Assembly (NCBI RefSeq): GCF_900142915.1
Contig: NZ_FRCM01000006.1
Location: forward strand, 261,503 to 325,502
Length of the DNA stretch: 64,000 nt
Source of the DNA: Mucilaginibacter sp. OK098
Lineage (GTDB): Bacteria > Bacteroidota > Bacteroidia > Sphingobacteriales > Sphingobacteriaceae
Direction of reading: 5' to 3'
Position numbers and translations under genes: made by a program. Positions 17,025-24,724 of the stretch are shown in pieces. Each line of letters opens with the position of its first letter. The stretch's first letter is position 1. The notes beneath the pieces are model-generated. The model was not told where the DNA came from and searched no databases. It worked only from the letters and a program-made list of their open reading frames with translations.

Positions 17025-17040
17025 CCCCCTGAAGGGGGAA
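17012..17040. repeat. GCCCCCTAGCCCCCTGAAGGGGGAA element over a stop codon, copy 1
   Basis: A 25-bp unit starting at 17016 holds CCCCCT twice and a complementary AGGGGG. Its first half reads GCC CCC TAG in the frame of the peptide-binding protein, supplying Ala-Pro-stop. It matches 23 of 25 bases of a second copy in inverse orientation at 20880-20905. Confidence 0.85.
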
Positions 17041-17071
17041 CTTTTGATTAGCTGGCTAACAATTCTAAGTT

Positions 17072-17392
17072 TCATTCATCCGCATACCGCAGCACATCAG
17101 CGGTTACAGATACAGACTGGCCATCATTAGTAACATCCGGCTTATTGATAACAACAGCATTGCCCCCTACAGTCCGGGCATAGTTTTTTAACTCCGCCTT
17201 TAATCGGTCTTCGTCATAATTCGGGCTTGTTAAACGGCCGATAACCTTGTAGAGTTTTTTAACATCGTGCACTGAATAATAAATTTCCACATCTGATTTT
17301 ACGGGCATGTACCTATCACCAAAATAAGATACGGATGCACAGGATGAGAGCAGGAAGGATAATCCCAAAATGATAAGCTGGTAACGTTTCAT
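17072..17392 (-). CDS. Small lipoprotein, function unknown
   Basis: A 106-residue protein with a lipoprotein signal (MKRYQLIILGLSFLLSSC; lipobox LSSC, lipidated Cys about residue 18). The mature part includes DVKKLYKVIGRLT and ARTVGGNAVVINKPDV; the pattern of a 'GNAVV' strand is common in small Bacteroidota and proteobacterial lipoproteins of unknown role. It converges on the peptide-binding gene with a 47-bp gap and has the acn terminator upstream, so it is a single-gene unit. Confidence 0.75.
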   Translation of the reverse strand: MKRYQLIILGLSFLLSSCASVSYFGDRYMPVKSDVEIYYSVHDVKKLYKVIGRLTSPNYDEDRLKAELKNYARTVGGNAVVINKPDVTNDGQSVSVTADVLRYADE

Positions 17393-17480
17393 AAGTTTAA
17401 GGTTTTATATTTAACTTATGACTATGAAGTTGCTATCGGGTTTAAAAAAGGTTATGTAATGATACTATTACATAAACAAC

Positions 17481-17516
17481 AAAAAAGCCTCCCCAAAAAT
17501 GAGAAGGCTATTTTTT
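17481..17516 (-). terminator. Terminator of the aconitase gene
   Basis: AAAAAAGCCT and AGGCTATTTTTT form a stem with an A-rich loop. On the minus strand it ends in six T. It follows the acn stop by about 55 bp. Confidence 0.75.
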
Positions 17517-17571
17517 AGCTTAAAGCAGAAAGGTGAAACCTGAAAGCTGCTTTCTGCTTTGGTCTTTAAGC

Positions 17572-19839
17572 TTACGACGCCATTTGCTTCCTGATGATAT
17601 TCAATGCGCCGCCAGCTTTAAACCACTCAATTTGCTGAGCGTTATAAGTATGGTTTACCGGGAATGATTCTGTTGAACCATCTTTATGGTGCAATACAAC
17701 GGTTAATTGCTTATCAGGTGTAAAGGTTGTTAAACCAGTGATGTCGATGATATCATCCTCCTGGATCTTATCATAATCGTTGGCATCGACAAAGGTGATG
17801 CCCAGCATACCTTGTTTTTTCAGGTTGGTTTCGTGGATCCGGGCAAATGATTTTACCAGTATGGCGCGTACGCCAAGGTGACGCGGCTCCATAGCAGCAT
17901 GCTCGCGTGATGAACCTTCGCCATAGTTCTCATCGCCTACAACAATTGAACCTATGCCATGCGCCTTGTAATCGCGCTGGGTGGCAGGTACCGGGCCGTA
18001 TTCGCCTGTTAGTTCGTTCTTAACACTATCAGCAGTATTGTTAAAATAGTTGATAGCGCCAATCAGCATATTGTTTGAAATATTATCCAAATGACCACGG
18101 AACTTTAACCACGGGCCAGCCATGGAGATATGATCGGTAGTACATTTGCCTTTAGCTTTAATCAACAGCTTTAAGCCGGTAATATCAGTACCTTCCCATG
18201 CTGAAAACGGATCAAGCAATTGTAAACGTGATGATCTTGGATCAACCTTAACCTCAACGCTGCTGCCATCTTCGGCAGGTGCCTGGTAGCCGGCATCTTC
18301 AACAGCATAACCTTTTAAAGGCATTTCAATGCCCTGAGGCTCGTCAAACTTAACCTGCTCGCCATTGGTATTGGTAAGGGTGTCAGTTAATGGGTTAAAA
18401 GTTAAATCGCCTGCTATTGCAAATGCGGTAACAATTTCTGGTGATGCCACAAAAGCGTGGGTATTAGGGTTACCATCCTGGCGTTTTGCAAAGTTGCGGT
18501 TAAACGATGTGATGATAGAGTTCTTGCGGGTAGGATCGTCAGTATGACGTGCCCACTGGCCAATACACGGACCGCAAGCGTTAGCCAATACCACACCGCC
18601 CATGCTCTCGAAAGTACCTAAGTAACCATCGCGCTCAACAGTGTATCTAACTAGCTCAGAACCCGGAGTAATAGTAAACTCAGCTTTAGTGGTTAAATGT
18701 TTATCAATTGCCTGCTTAGCGATAGAAGCCGAACGGGTAATATCTTCGTACGATGAATTGGTACATGAACCAATCAAACCAACTTCTAACTTGGTAGGCC
18801 AGCCATTTTCTTTAACCGCTGTTGCAAATTTAGAAATAGGCCATGCCAGATCCGGGGTGAACGGACCGTTTACGTGTGGTTCAAGCTCACTAAGATTTAT
18901 TTCGATAACCTGGTCAAAATATTGCTCAGGGTTAGCGTAAACTTCAGGGTCGCCTGTTAAATGTTCTGCAACTGCATTGGCAAGTTCGGCAATATCGGCA
19001 CGTTTGGTACCGCTAAGGTAAGTCGCAGCTTTTTCATCATATCCAAAGATTGATGTGGTTGCGCCAATTTCGGCACCCATGTTACAGATGGTACCTTTAC
19101 CGGTTGCAGAAAGCGAACGTGCACCTTCGCCAAAATATTCAACAATGGCGCCTGTACCACCTTTTACGGTAAGTATTCCCGCTACTTTCAGGATAACGTC
19201 TTTTGCTGATGTCCAGCCTGATAATTTACCGGTTAATTTAACACCAATCAGCTTAGGGAATTTTAGCTCCCATGGTAGGCCCGCCATCACATCACAAGCA
19301 TCGGCACCGCCAACACCAATAGCAACCATACCCAAACCACCTGCGTTAGGTGTGTGCGAGTCGGTACCTATCATCATACCGCCGGGGAATGCATAGTTCT
19401 CTAAAACAACCTGGTGAATAATACCTGCACCCGGTTTCCAGAAACCCAGGCCATATTTATCAGATACCGAAGCCAGGAAGTCATAAACTTCTTTATTTAC
19501 ATCTTTTGCAGTGCTCAAATCTTCATCAGCGCCAATTTTGGCCTGGATCAGGTGATCGCAATGTACCGTAGAAGGCACAGCAACCTGAGGACGGCCCGCC
19601 TGCATAAACTGCAAAAGCGCCATTTGTGCGGTAGCATCCTGCATCGCCACACGGTCTGGTGCAAAGTCAACATAATCAACCCCGCGGCCAAGTGCCTTAT
19701 GGGCATCGCCTTCGCTCAAGTGGGCGTATAATATTTTTTCGGTTAAAGTAAGGTGTTTACCGGTTGCTTTACGGGCAGCAGCCACGCGGGTGCTGTAGCG
19801 GTCGTAAACCTTTTTGATCATATCTAAATCAAAAGCCAT
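17572..19839 (-). CDS. acn: Aconitate hydratase, mitochondrial-type
   Basis: This 755-residue [4Fe-4S] enzyme isomerises citrate to isocitrate in the TCA cycle. The cluster cysteines are in GLIGSCTNSSYED (first) and NACGPCIGQW (the CxxC pair). The swivelling C-terminal domain carries GDENYGEGSSREHAAMEPRHLG, with the catalytic Ser-Arg region. The length and sequence style match the mitochondrial/AcnA-mito branch used by Bacteroidota rather than the roughly 890-residue AcnA. It has its own terminator and no operon partner. Confidence 0.96.
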   Translation of the reverse strand: MAFDLDMIKKVYDRYSTRVAAARKATGKHLTLTEKILYAHLSEGDAHKALGRGVDYVDFAPDRVAMQDATAQMALLQFMQAGRPQVAVPSTVHCDHLIQAKIGADEDLSTAKDVNKEVYDFLASVSDKYGLGFWKPGAGIIHQVVLENYAFPGGMMIGTDSHTPNAGGLGMVAIGVGGADACDVMAGLPWELKFPKLIGVKLTGKLSGWTSAKDVILKVAGILTVKGGTGAIVEYFGEGARSLSATGKGTICNMGAEIGATTSIFGYDEKAATYLSGTKRADIAELANAVAEHLTGDPEVYANPEQYFDQVIEINLSELEPHVNGPFTPDLAWPISKFATAVKENGWPTKLEVGLIGSCTNSSYEDITRSASIAKQAIDKHLTTKAEFTITPGSELVRYTVERDGYLGTFESMGGVVLANACGPCIGQWARHTDDPTRKNSIITSFNRNFAKRQDGNPNTHAFVASPEIVTAFAIAGDLTFNPLTDTLTNTNGEQVKFDEPQGIEMPLKGYAVEDAGYQAPAEDGSSVEVKVDPRSSRLQLLDPFSAWEGTDITGLKLLIKAKGKCTTDHISMAGPWLKFRGHLDNISNNMLIGAINYFNNTADSVKNELTGEYGPVPATQRDYKAHGIGSIVVGDENYGEGSSREHAAMEPRHLGVRAILVKSFARIHETNLKKQGMLGITFVDANDYDKIQEDDIIDITGLTTFTPDKQLTVVLHHKDGSTESFPVNHTYNAQQIEWFKAGGALNIIRKQMAS

Positions 19840-19974
19840 TGTATTTGATCTTTAGGTGAAAAGTAAAAGAATAGACATTAGCCAGTTACCAGCTTGTCAA
19901 TGCGGCGAATTTACAAAAAATGCAGGTAAAAGGAAGTCAGGCGAATGCACAATTGTTATTTGGAGGGGTTCTAA

Positions 19975-20050
19975 ATAGAGATTAGTGATTGGAGGTTAGA
20001 GATTAGGTGGGGTTAGCAGGAGTTGATTGAGTTAGATTAGGTTGAATGAG
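19975..20050. repeat. GATTAG/GTTGATTG word repeat
   Basis: The stretch is built from the words ATTAGTGATTGG, AGATTAGG, GGGGTTAG and GTTGATTGAGTTAGATTAGG. The same vocabulary occurs at 1833-1876, 29603-29640, 30300-30325 and around uvrC/gldN. Confidence 0.65.
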
Positions 20051-20066
20051 TTCACACATATCTGAC

Positions 20067-20109
20067 ATCTAAAATATTTTTAGATATTCTAAATTTTAAT
20101 TACTTTTGA
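20067..20109 (+). promoter_or_regulatory. higBA promoter and palindromic operator
   Basis: A -7 element TACTTTTGA is at 20101-20109. Upstream, ATCTAAAA-TAT-TTTTAGAT (20067-20085) is a perfect 8-bp palindrome covering the expected -33 region, a likely HigA binding site. Confidence 0.6.
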
Positions 20110-20120
20110 TAAAAAGAAAC

Positions 20121-20417
20121 ATGATGGTAATTATAAGCTATACCAAGCTTAGAGATTTTTTTGACATACATGCAGATGCAAAAGACGCTTTAAATAACTG
20201 GTATAGGTTGGTCTCACAAGCAGATTGGGCAAACTATCACGAAATAAAAGCTATGTTTAATTCAGTAGATGCTGTTGGTAATGATCGGTTTGTGTTTGAT
20301 ATACGTGGTAACAATTACAGAATAGTTGCTATGATATTTTTTGATGTGAGAACAGTTTACGTTCGGTTTGTTGGTACACACAAGGAGTATGACAGGATTG
20401 ATTGCTCAGCAATTTAA
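20121..20417 (+). CDS. higB: HigB-type mRNA interferase toxin
   Basis: From the ATG at 20121 the protein has 98 residues; a TTG 15 bases upstream is a less likely start because it lies in the promoter. It has the HigB/RelE layout: an N-terminal strand and helix (LRDFFDIHADAKDALNNWYRLV), a WANYHEIKAMFNSVDAVG segment, RFVFDIRGNNYRIVAMIFFD, and the closing TVYVRFVGTHKEYDRID typical of HigB. Such toxins cleave mRNA on the ribosome. The toxin gene precedes the antitoxin, which is the HigBA order. Confidence 0.9.
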   Translation: MMVIISYTKLRDFFDIHADAKDALNNWYRLVSQADWANYHEIKAMFNSVDAVGNDRFVFDIRGNNYRIVAMIFFDVRTVYVRFVGTHKEYDRIDCSAI

Positions 20418-20485
20418 TAATTGAGCACCATTTACTGCCTTTGGATATAGGCAGTATTTCAATAATCTTTTTATCAACGGGACTG

Positions 20486-20851
20486 ATGAGCAAGATAAAT
20501 AATGAAGCCGATTACAACCATGTAATGGCAAAAATTGATAGCCTGATGGCTAAGGGTAGTGATAAGGTATCTAAAGATGAGTTGGCAGAAATTCGTTCGC
20601 TCGCCTTATCGGCACAAGCATATGAGCAAACTAAATATGTGATTGATGCCCCAACCACATTAACAGGCATGATTGAGATGCGGATGTTTGAAATGAGATT
20701 GAAGCAAAAGGACCTTGCAAAAAAATTAAAGGTAAGTGATGCCAAACTTTCTCTTATTATGAACGGCAAACAAAAACCAGGAATTGATTTTTTAAAAGCT
20801 GTGCATACCGAATTAAAAATTGATGCCGATTTTATTCTGGAGCACGCCTAA
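20486..20851 (+). CDS. higA: HigA-type antitoxin with XRE helix-turn-helix
   Basis: The chosen ATG at 20486 gives 121 residues beginning MSKINNEADYNHV, 68 bp after higB. Residues about 62-110 form an XRE-type HTH (MFEMRLKQKDLAKKLKVSDAKLSLIMNGKQKP). The N-terminal helices (about 5-45) would bind the toxin. HigA neutralises HigB and represses the operon. The frame stays open upstream into higB, but no good start lies there. Confidence 0.87.
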   Translation: MSKINNEADYNHVMAKIDSLMAKGSDKVSKDELAEIRSLALSAQAYEQTKYVIDAPTTLTGMIEMRMFEMRLKQKDLAKKLKVSDAKLSLIMNGKQKPGIDFLKAVHTELKIDADFILEHA

Positions 20852-20879
20852 TATGCCTTGTAAAAGCAATACGCCAATC

Positions 20880-20905
20880 CTTCCCCCTTTAGGGGGCCAG
20901 GGGGC
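20880..20905. repeat. GCCCCCTAGCCCCCTGAAGGGGGAA element over a stop codon, copy 2
   Basis: On the minus strand the unit reads GCCCCCTGGCCCCCTAAAG followed by GGGGAA. Its second half supplies GCC CCC TAA, the Ala-Pro-stop of the deacetylase gene. The frame relative to the unit differs from copy 1, so the shared -Ala-Pro ending comes from the repeat's internal redundancy. Confidence 0.85.
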
Positions 20906-21512
20906 AAAAACTATACCCCTCCCTGCTCCAAACTTCCAACGCTCTTGGCAAAGCATATTCCATCCGTTCCTTTGCCTTTAAGCTGTCATGAAACAATACA
21001 ATATCTCCGCTTTTAGTGTTTTTTATAACATTATCCAGGCATTGCTCCGGTGTAACATTAATATCAAAATCGGCAGACAATATATTCCACATAATAAATT
21101 CCAAACCGGGTTTAGCTTCTTTAAGCAGCTTTACCTGTGATTTTTTTGCCCGTCCGTAGGGTGGGCGAAAGAGTTTGGTATCCAGTAATTTGTCAGCCTT
21201 TAAAAAATTATCAAGGTAGATTTCATCTTCTGTATCCCAGCCTTTTAAGTGATTGTAGGTATGATTGCCTATGGCATGGCCTTCCTTTTTTACCTGCTCA
21301 AATATGTCCGGATGTTTGCGTACATTATCCCCGATACAAAAAAATGTAGCTTTGGCATTGTACTGTTTTAAAATATTTAAAACAAATGGTGTAACAATCG
21401 GTATGGGTCCATCGTCAAAAGTGAGATAAATGCACCGGGAACTGCGGTTTGCATCCCATATTAAATTGGGGTATAGCTTTTTAAGCAGCCATGGTGTTTT
21501 TACCAGATACAT
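20889..21512 (-). CDS. Polysaccharide deacetylase (NodB homology domain)
   Basis: A 207-residue single-domain CE4 enzyme. Motif 1 is TFDDGP (catalytic base and metal-binding Asp), motif 2 is HAIGNHTYNH (metal-binding histidines), motif 3 is LFRPPYGR and motif 5 is DIVLFHDS. These enzymes remove N-acetyl groups from chitin-like or peptidoglycan sugars using a divalent metal. There is no clear signal peptide (start MYLVKTPWLLKKLY), so the cellular site is uncertain. The last residues CPLAP and the stop are encoded by a repeat element. Confidence 0.92.
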   Translation of the reverse strand: MYLVKTPWLLKKLYPNLIWDANRSSRCIYLTFDDGPIPIVTPFVLNILKQYNAKATFFCIGDNVRKHPDIFEQVKKEGHAIGNHTYNHLKGWDTEDEIYLDNFLKADKLLDTKLFRPPYGRAKKSQVKLLKEAKPGLEFIMWNILSADFDINVTPEQCLDNVIKNTKSGDIVLFHDSLKAKERMEYALPRALEVWSREGYSFCPLAP

Positions 21513-21514
21513 TT

Positions 21515-21615
21515 TAGACGTGAGATTTTAGATACGAGATATGAGACAAAAGATATATGTTGGTATTATTGCCAAATATTATCTCAAATCTAACATCTCA
21601 AATCTCATATCTCAA
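21515..21615. repeat. ATCTCA/GAGAT word inverted repeat
   Basis: GAGATATGAGA (21536-21546) is exactly complementary to TCTCATATCTC (21603-21613). Both arms continue with related words. It lies between divergent genes, so it is not a terminator for either. Confidence 0.75.
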
Positions 21616-21635
21616 ATTATATTCAGAATAACCTT

Positions 21636-23090
21636 ATGACACAACGGATATTAAAATTAAAAGGGGTAAGTATTTTAAGCATTGCATGCCTAACCTTACT
21701 GAGTTTTACAGTAAAGGCGCAACGGGTTATAAGCCTTCAGCAGGCGGTTGATCTTACTTTAGCTAATAACCTAACCATTAAGCAGGCGGTAATTAATGAA
21801 AGTTTAGCAAATGCAGATTATCAGCAATCAAAATACAACATGTTGCCAACTGTAACTGCTAATCCACAAGCTTCTTATAATTTTGGCCGCAGCCCTAACT
21901 TAACAACTTACACCTACAGCAGTCAGTCGTTTTTATACGTTAACGGGCAAGCCTCTGTAGCTGTAACACTTTTCCAGGGGGGACAACTGCGGAACCAGAT
22001 CCTGCAAAATAAATTACAGCTTGATGTTAATAAAAGCAGTACAGCCAAAGTTAAAAACGACCTGCTTTTAAACGTCGTTACCGATTATTTAACCATACTT
22101 ACAGACCAGGATCTTGTGATTGCTGCAAAGCAGCAAATTGATCTGGCCAAAATAACTTTAGACAGGGCTCAGAAAAACTTCGACCAACAAAATGCTACCA
22201 TGGCTGACCTGGCCCAGGCCAAAGCGCAGGTTTCAACAGCCGAGCTTAATTTAACAAATGCCCAAAACCAGGTGGACCTGGCTATCCTGATCCTGAAACA
22301 ATACATGGAGATGGATCCTGCAACAGAGATCGCTGTTGAAAAACCGGATATCAGTAAATTAACAAATATCCGAACCCTGTATGATGCTACAGAAGTAATT
22401 AAAACGGCCTTTACCATAAACCCGGATATCCGCATTGCTGAACTGCAGCAGCAAACATCGGCACAGGCCATAAAAGTTGCTAAGGCGGCTTATTACCCTA
22501 CTGTGTCATTATTTGGTGGGTTAGGTTCAAATTACTCAAACCAGGTAAAGCAAAAGCTTCTTGGCCAAACAGCCGGATCATACCAGTTGGTAGGTATAGT
22601 TGATGGCACCAATCAGCAAGTTTTCACTCCTGTAAAAATACCACAGCCAATTTATTCAGCTAACTACCCATTCTTTACCCAGGTTAGCGATAACTTCAAC
22701 CAATCAATTGGACTAAGCGTTCAGATTCCCATTTTTAATCACTTCAGTGCACGTACTTCTGTACGTAAGGCAAAGCTGAATTATCAAAATGCCGAACTTG
22801 CCACACAAATAGCAAAAAACAATTTAAGTAAAACAATTATACAGGCGGTGCTTGATCTGGAAGCTGCTGAAAAGAGCTATTTATCCTCAAAGCAAACTTT
22901 CGATTCTAACAAAGAAGCATTAAACATTACCAAACAGCGTTACGATGCCGGTTTTGTAAACACACTGGATTATAATACGGCAGTAACCAATTTCAATAAA
23001 TCACAAAACGATATGATTGCGGCACAGTACCAAATGATATTCAGAAGCAAAGTAATTGATTATTACATTGGTAATCCGATAACTCTTTAG
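21636..23090 (+). CDS. TolC-family outer membrane efflux protein
   Basis: At 484 residues with a signal peptide (MTQRILKLKG then a hydrophobic stretch ending FTVKAQR), it has the usual OEP duplication: two halves of long heptad-like helices (residues about 60-250 and 280-480) with the NLTNAQNQVDLAILILKQYM and NITKQRYDAGFVNTLDYNTA repeat pair. TolC proteins trimerise into a channel across the outer membrane and periplasm. The adaptor gene follows 142 bp downstream on the same strand. Confidence 0.92.
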   Translation: MTQRILKLKGVSILSIACLTLLSFTVKAQRVISLQQAVDLTLANNLTIKQAVINESLANADYQQSKYNMLPTVTANPQASYNFGRSPNLTTYTYSSQSFLYVNGQASVAVTLFQGGQLRNQILQNKLQLDVNKSSTAKVKNDLLLNVVTDYLTILTDQDLVIAAKQQIDLAKITLDRAQKNFDQQNATMADLAQAKAQVSTAELNLTNAQNQVDLAILILKQYMEMDPATEIAVEKPDISKLTNIRTLYDATEVIKTAFTINPDIRIAELQQQTSAQAIKVAKAAYYPTVSLFGGLGSNYSNQVKQKLLGQTAGSYQLVGIVDGTNQQVFTPVKIPQPIYSANYPFFTQVSDNFNQSIGLSVQIPIFNHFSARTSVRKAKLNYQNAELATQIAKNNLSKTIIQAVLDLEAAEKSYLSSKQTFDSNKEALNITKQRYDAGFVNTLDYNTAVTNFNKSQNDMIAAQYQMIFRSKVIDYYIGNPITL

Positions 23091-23091
23091 A

Positions 23092-23225
23092 GGTGCGGAT
23101 GTGCAAATTACAGATGTGCGAATGAGTTAATAAGTCCGAAAGTCTGAAAGCAAAAATTAGAAATTTCAAATAAAAGAATAGAATAAATAAATCCGAAATC
23201 GAAATTCCGAAATCCGAAATACTAA
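23092..23225. repeat. Two word-repeat families between tolC and hlyD
   Basis: The first part (23092-23127) uses GTGCGGATGTGCAAAT words, as at 26450-26620 and 35683-35784. The second part (23190-23222) uses CCGAAATC words, as at 32438-32550 and 37956-38064. It reaches to within 10 bp of the hlyD ATG. Confidence 0.7.
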
Positions 23226-23232
23226 ATAAATC

Positions 23233-24567
23233 ATGGGAAAAACTACAAAATATATTCTGATCTCATTAGGCGCACTAATCGTTCTGCTTATTGTGCTTAA
23301 GGCAGCCGGCGTTATTGGTAAACCTCAAAAAACACAGGTAGCAACCGAAAAGGCTGCCAATCGTGATATAAATGAGTCGGTATCAGCAAGCGGAAAAATA
23401 AAGCCACATGTTGAAGTAAAAATAAGCCCTGAGGTTTCGGGTGAGGTTGTTGAATTGCCAATAAAGGAGGGCGATGTGGTTAAAAAAGGCCAGTTGCTTT
23501 GCAAGATCCGTCCGGACATTTTAAAGTCTGGCTATGACCGTGCAGTGGCTTCCTACAATACGCAGAAGGCAAGCGTTGGTAATTCAAGCCAGATGCTTAA
23601 ACAAGCCGAAGCTACCTTTGCAAACCAGGCATCAATTTACAAACGCGATCAGGCCCTATACAACAACAAGGTATTAACCGCCGCCGAATTTGATGCTGCT
23701 AAAGCAAATTACGAAGGTGCAAAAGCTTCTCTCGAAGCTGCAAAGCAAAATGTAATAGGCTCAACTTATGGCCTTGCCCAGTCACAGGCATCGGTTAAAG
23801 AAGCACAGGACAACCTGGCTAAAACTACCATTTACTCGCCTGTTGATGGTGTTGTTTCAAAATTATCCATCCAGATTGGCGAACGTGTATTAGGTACCCA
23901 GCAGTTTGCCGGTACCGAGATCATGACGATATCAGACTTAAGCCAGCTTGATGTAAATGTTGATGTAAATGAGAATGATATTAACCGCATAAAACTTGGC
24001 GATTCATCAAAAATTGAGGTGGATGCCTTTTATGGTAAAACATTTGGCGGCAAAGTAATTGAAATAGGAAGCTCAGCTAACGTGGTAGGTACCAATGCCG
24101 ACCAGGTTACCAACTTTACAGTTAAAGTTAGAATAAGCGCTGATTCATACAAAGCACTATTGGTTAAAACAGCAAGCAACCAGGTACCTTTTCGTCCGGG
24201 ATTAACGGCTACGGTTGATATAAATACCAATCATACCAACTCATTATCGGTACCTATTCAATCGGTAACTACACGCCAGGAAAAAAAGGATAGTACCGGC
24301 GTGAAAAAACAGGATGATGATAAATCCAAACCTGCAATAAGTGAACCGGTAAAAGAATATGTTTTTGTTTACAAAGCCGGTAAAGTAAAACAAGTGCGGG
24401 TAACTACCGGCATCCAGGATGATACAAACATCCAGATCTTATCGGGCTTACAAAACGGGGATGAAGTGGTTTCTGCACCGTTTGCAACCATTTCAAAACT
24501 CTTGAAAGATAATATGGAAGTAGAAAAGGTAGATAAGAGCAAGCTGTTTGTACCAACGGGGAACTAG
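23233..24567 (+). CDS. HlyD-family efflux periplasmic adaptor
   Basis: A 444-residue membrane-fusion protein. Residues 7-25 form an N-terminal membrane anchor, then the barrel-sandwich half (ISPEVSGEVVELPIKEGDVVKKGQLL), a long alpha-hairpin (about 100-205), the returning half (TTIYSPVDGVVSKLSIQIGERVLG) and a beta-barrel. It links TolC to an inner-membrane pump. The best match in style is the MacA/ABC-associated adaptor type. No MacB-like ABC or RND pump gene follows; the next gene is gpsA after a terminator. The pump must be encoded elsewhere or shared. Confidence 0.92.
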   Translation: MGKTTKYILISLGALIVLLIVLKAAGVIGKPQKTQVATEKAANRDINESVSASGKIKPHVEVKISPEVSGEVVELPIKEGDVVKKGQLLCKIRPDILKSGYDRAVASYNTQKASVGNSSQMLKQAEATFANQASIYKRDQALYNNKVLTAAEFDAAKANYEGAKASLEAAKQNVIGSTYGLAQSQASVKEAQDNLAKTTIYSPVDGVVSKLSIQIGERVLGTQQFAGTEIMTISDLSQLDVNVDVNENDINRIKLGDSSKIEVDAFYGKTFGGKVIEIGSSANVVGTNADQVTNFTVKVRISADSYKALLVKTASNQVPFRPGLTATVDINTNHTNSLSVPIQSVTTRQEKKDSTGVKKQDDDKSKPAISEPVKEYVFVYKAGKVKQVRVTTGIQDDTNIQILSGLQNGDEVVSAPFATISKLLKDNMEVEKVDKSKLFVPTGN

Positions 24568-24679
24568 TGGACAATTGGCAGTGAGCAGTTGGCAGTTTGA
24601 AAATTTGCAGAAGCATCCTTAAGCGTCCCTTACTACAAACTACCTACCAGGAACTACAAACTACTTCACAATATTTCAC

Positions 24680-24688
24680 TAAATTTGT
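24680..24688 (+). promoter_or_regulatory. gpsA -7 element inside the upstream terminator
   Basis: TAAATTTGT fits TAnnTTTG. Transcription would start about 5-7 bases downstream, near 24694, inside the left arm of the terminator hairpin. No clear TTG is seen at -33. Confidence 0.5.
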
Positions 24689-24720
24689 CCTGCCAAATAA
24701 ACCTGGCGGGACATTTTTTT
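24686..24720 (+). terminator. Terminator after hlyD, ending 4 bases before gpsA
   Basis: TGTCCTGCCA and TGGCGGGACA form a 10-bp stem (one G-U pair) with an 8-base loop and seven T. The gpsA ATG is at 24725. Confidence 0.85.
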
Positions 24721-24724
24721 GTTG

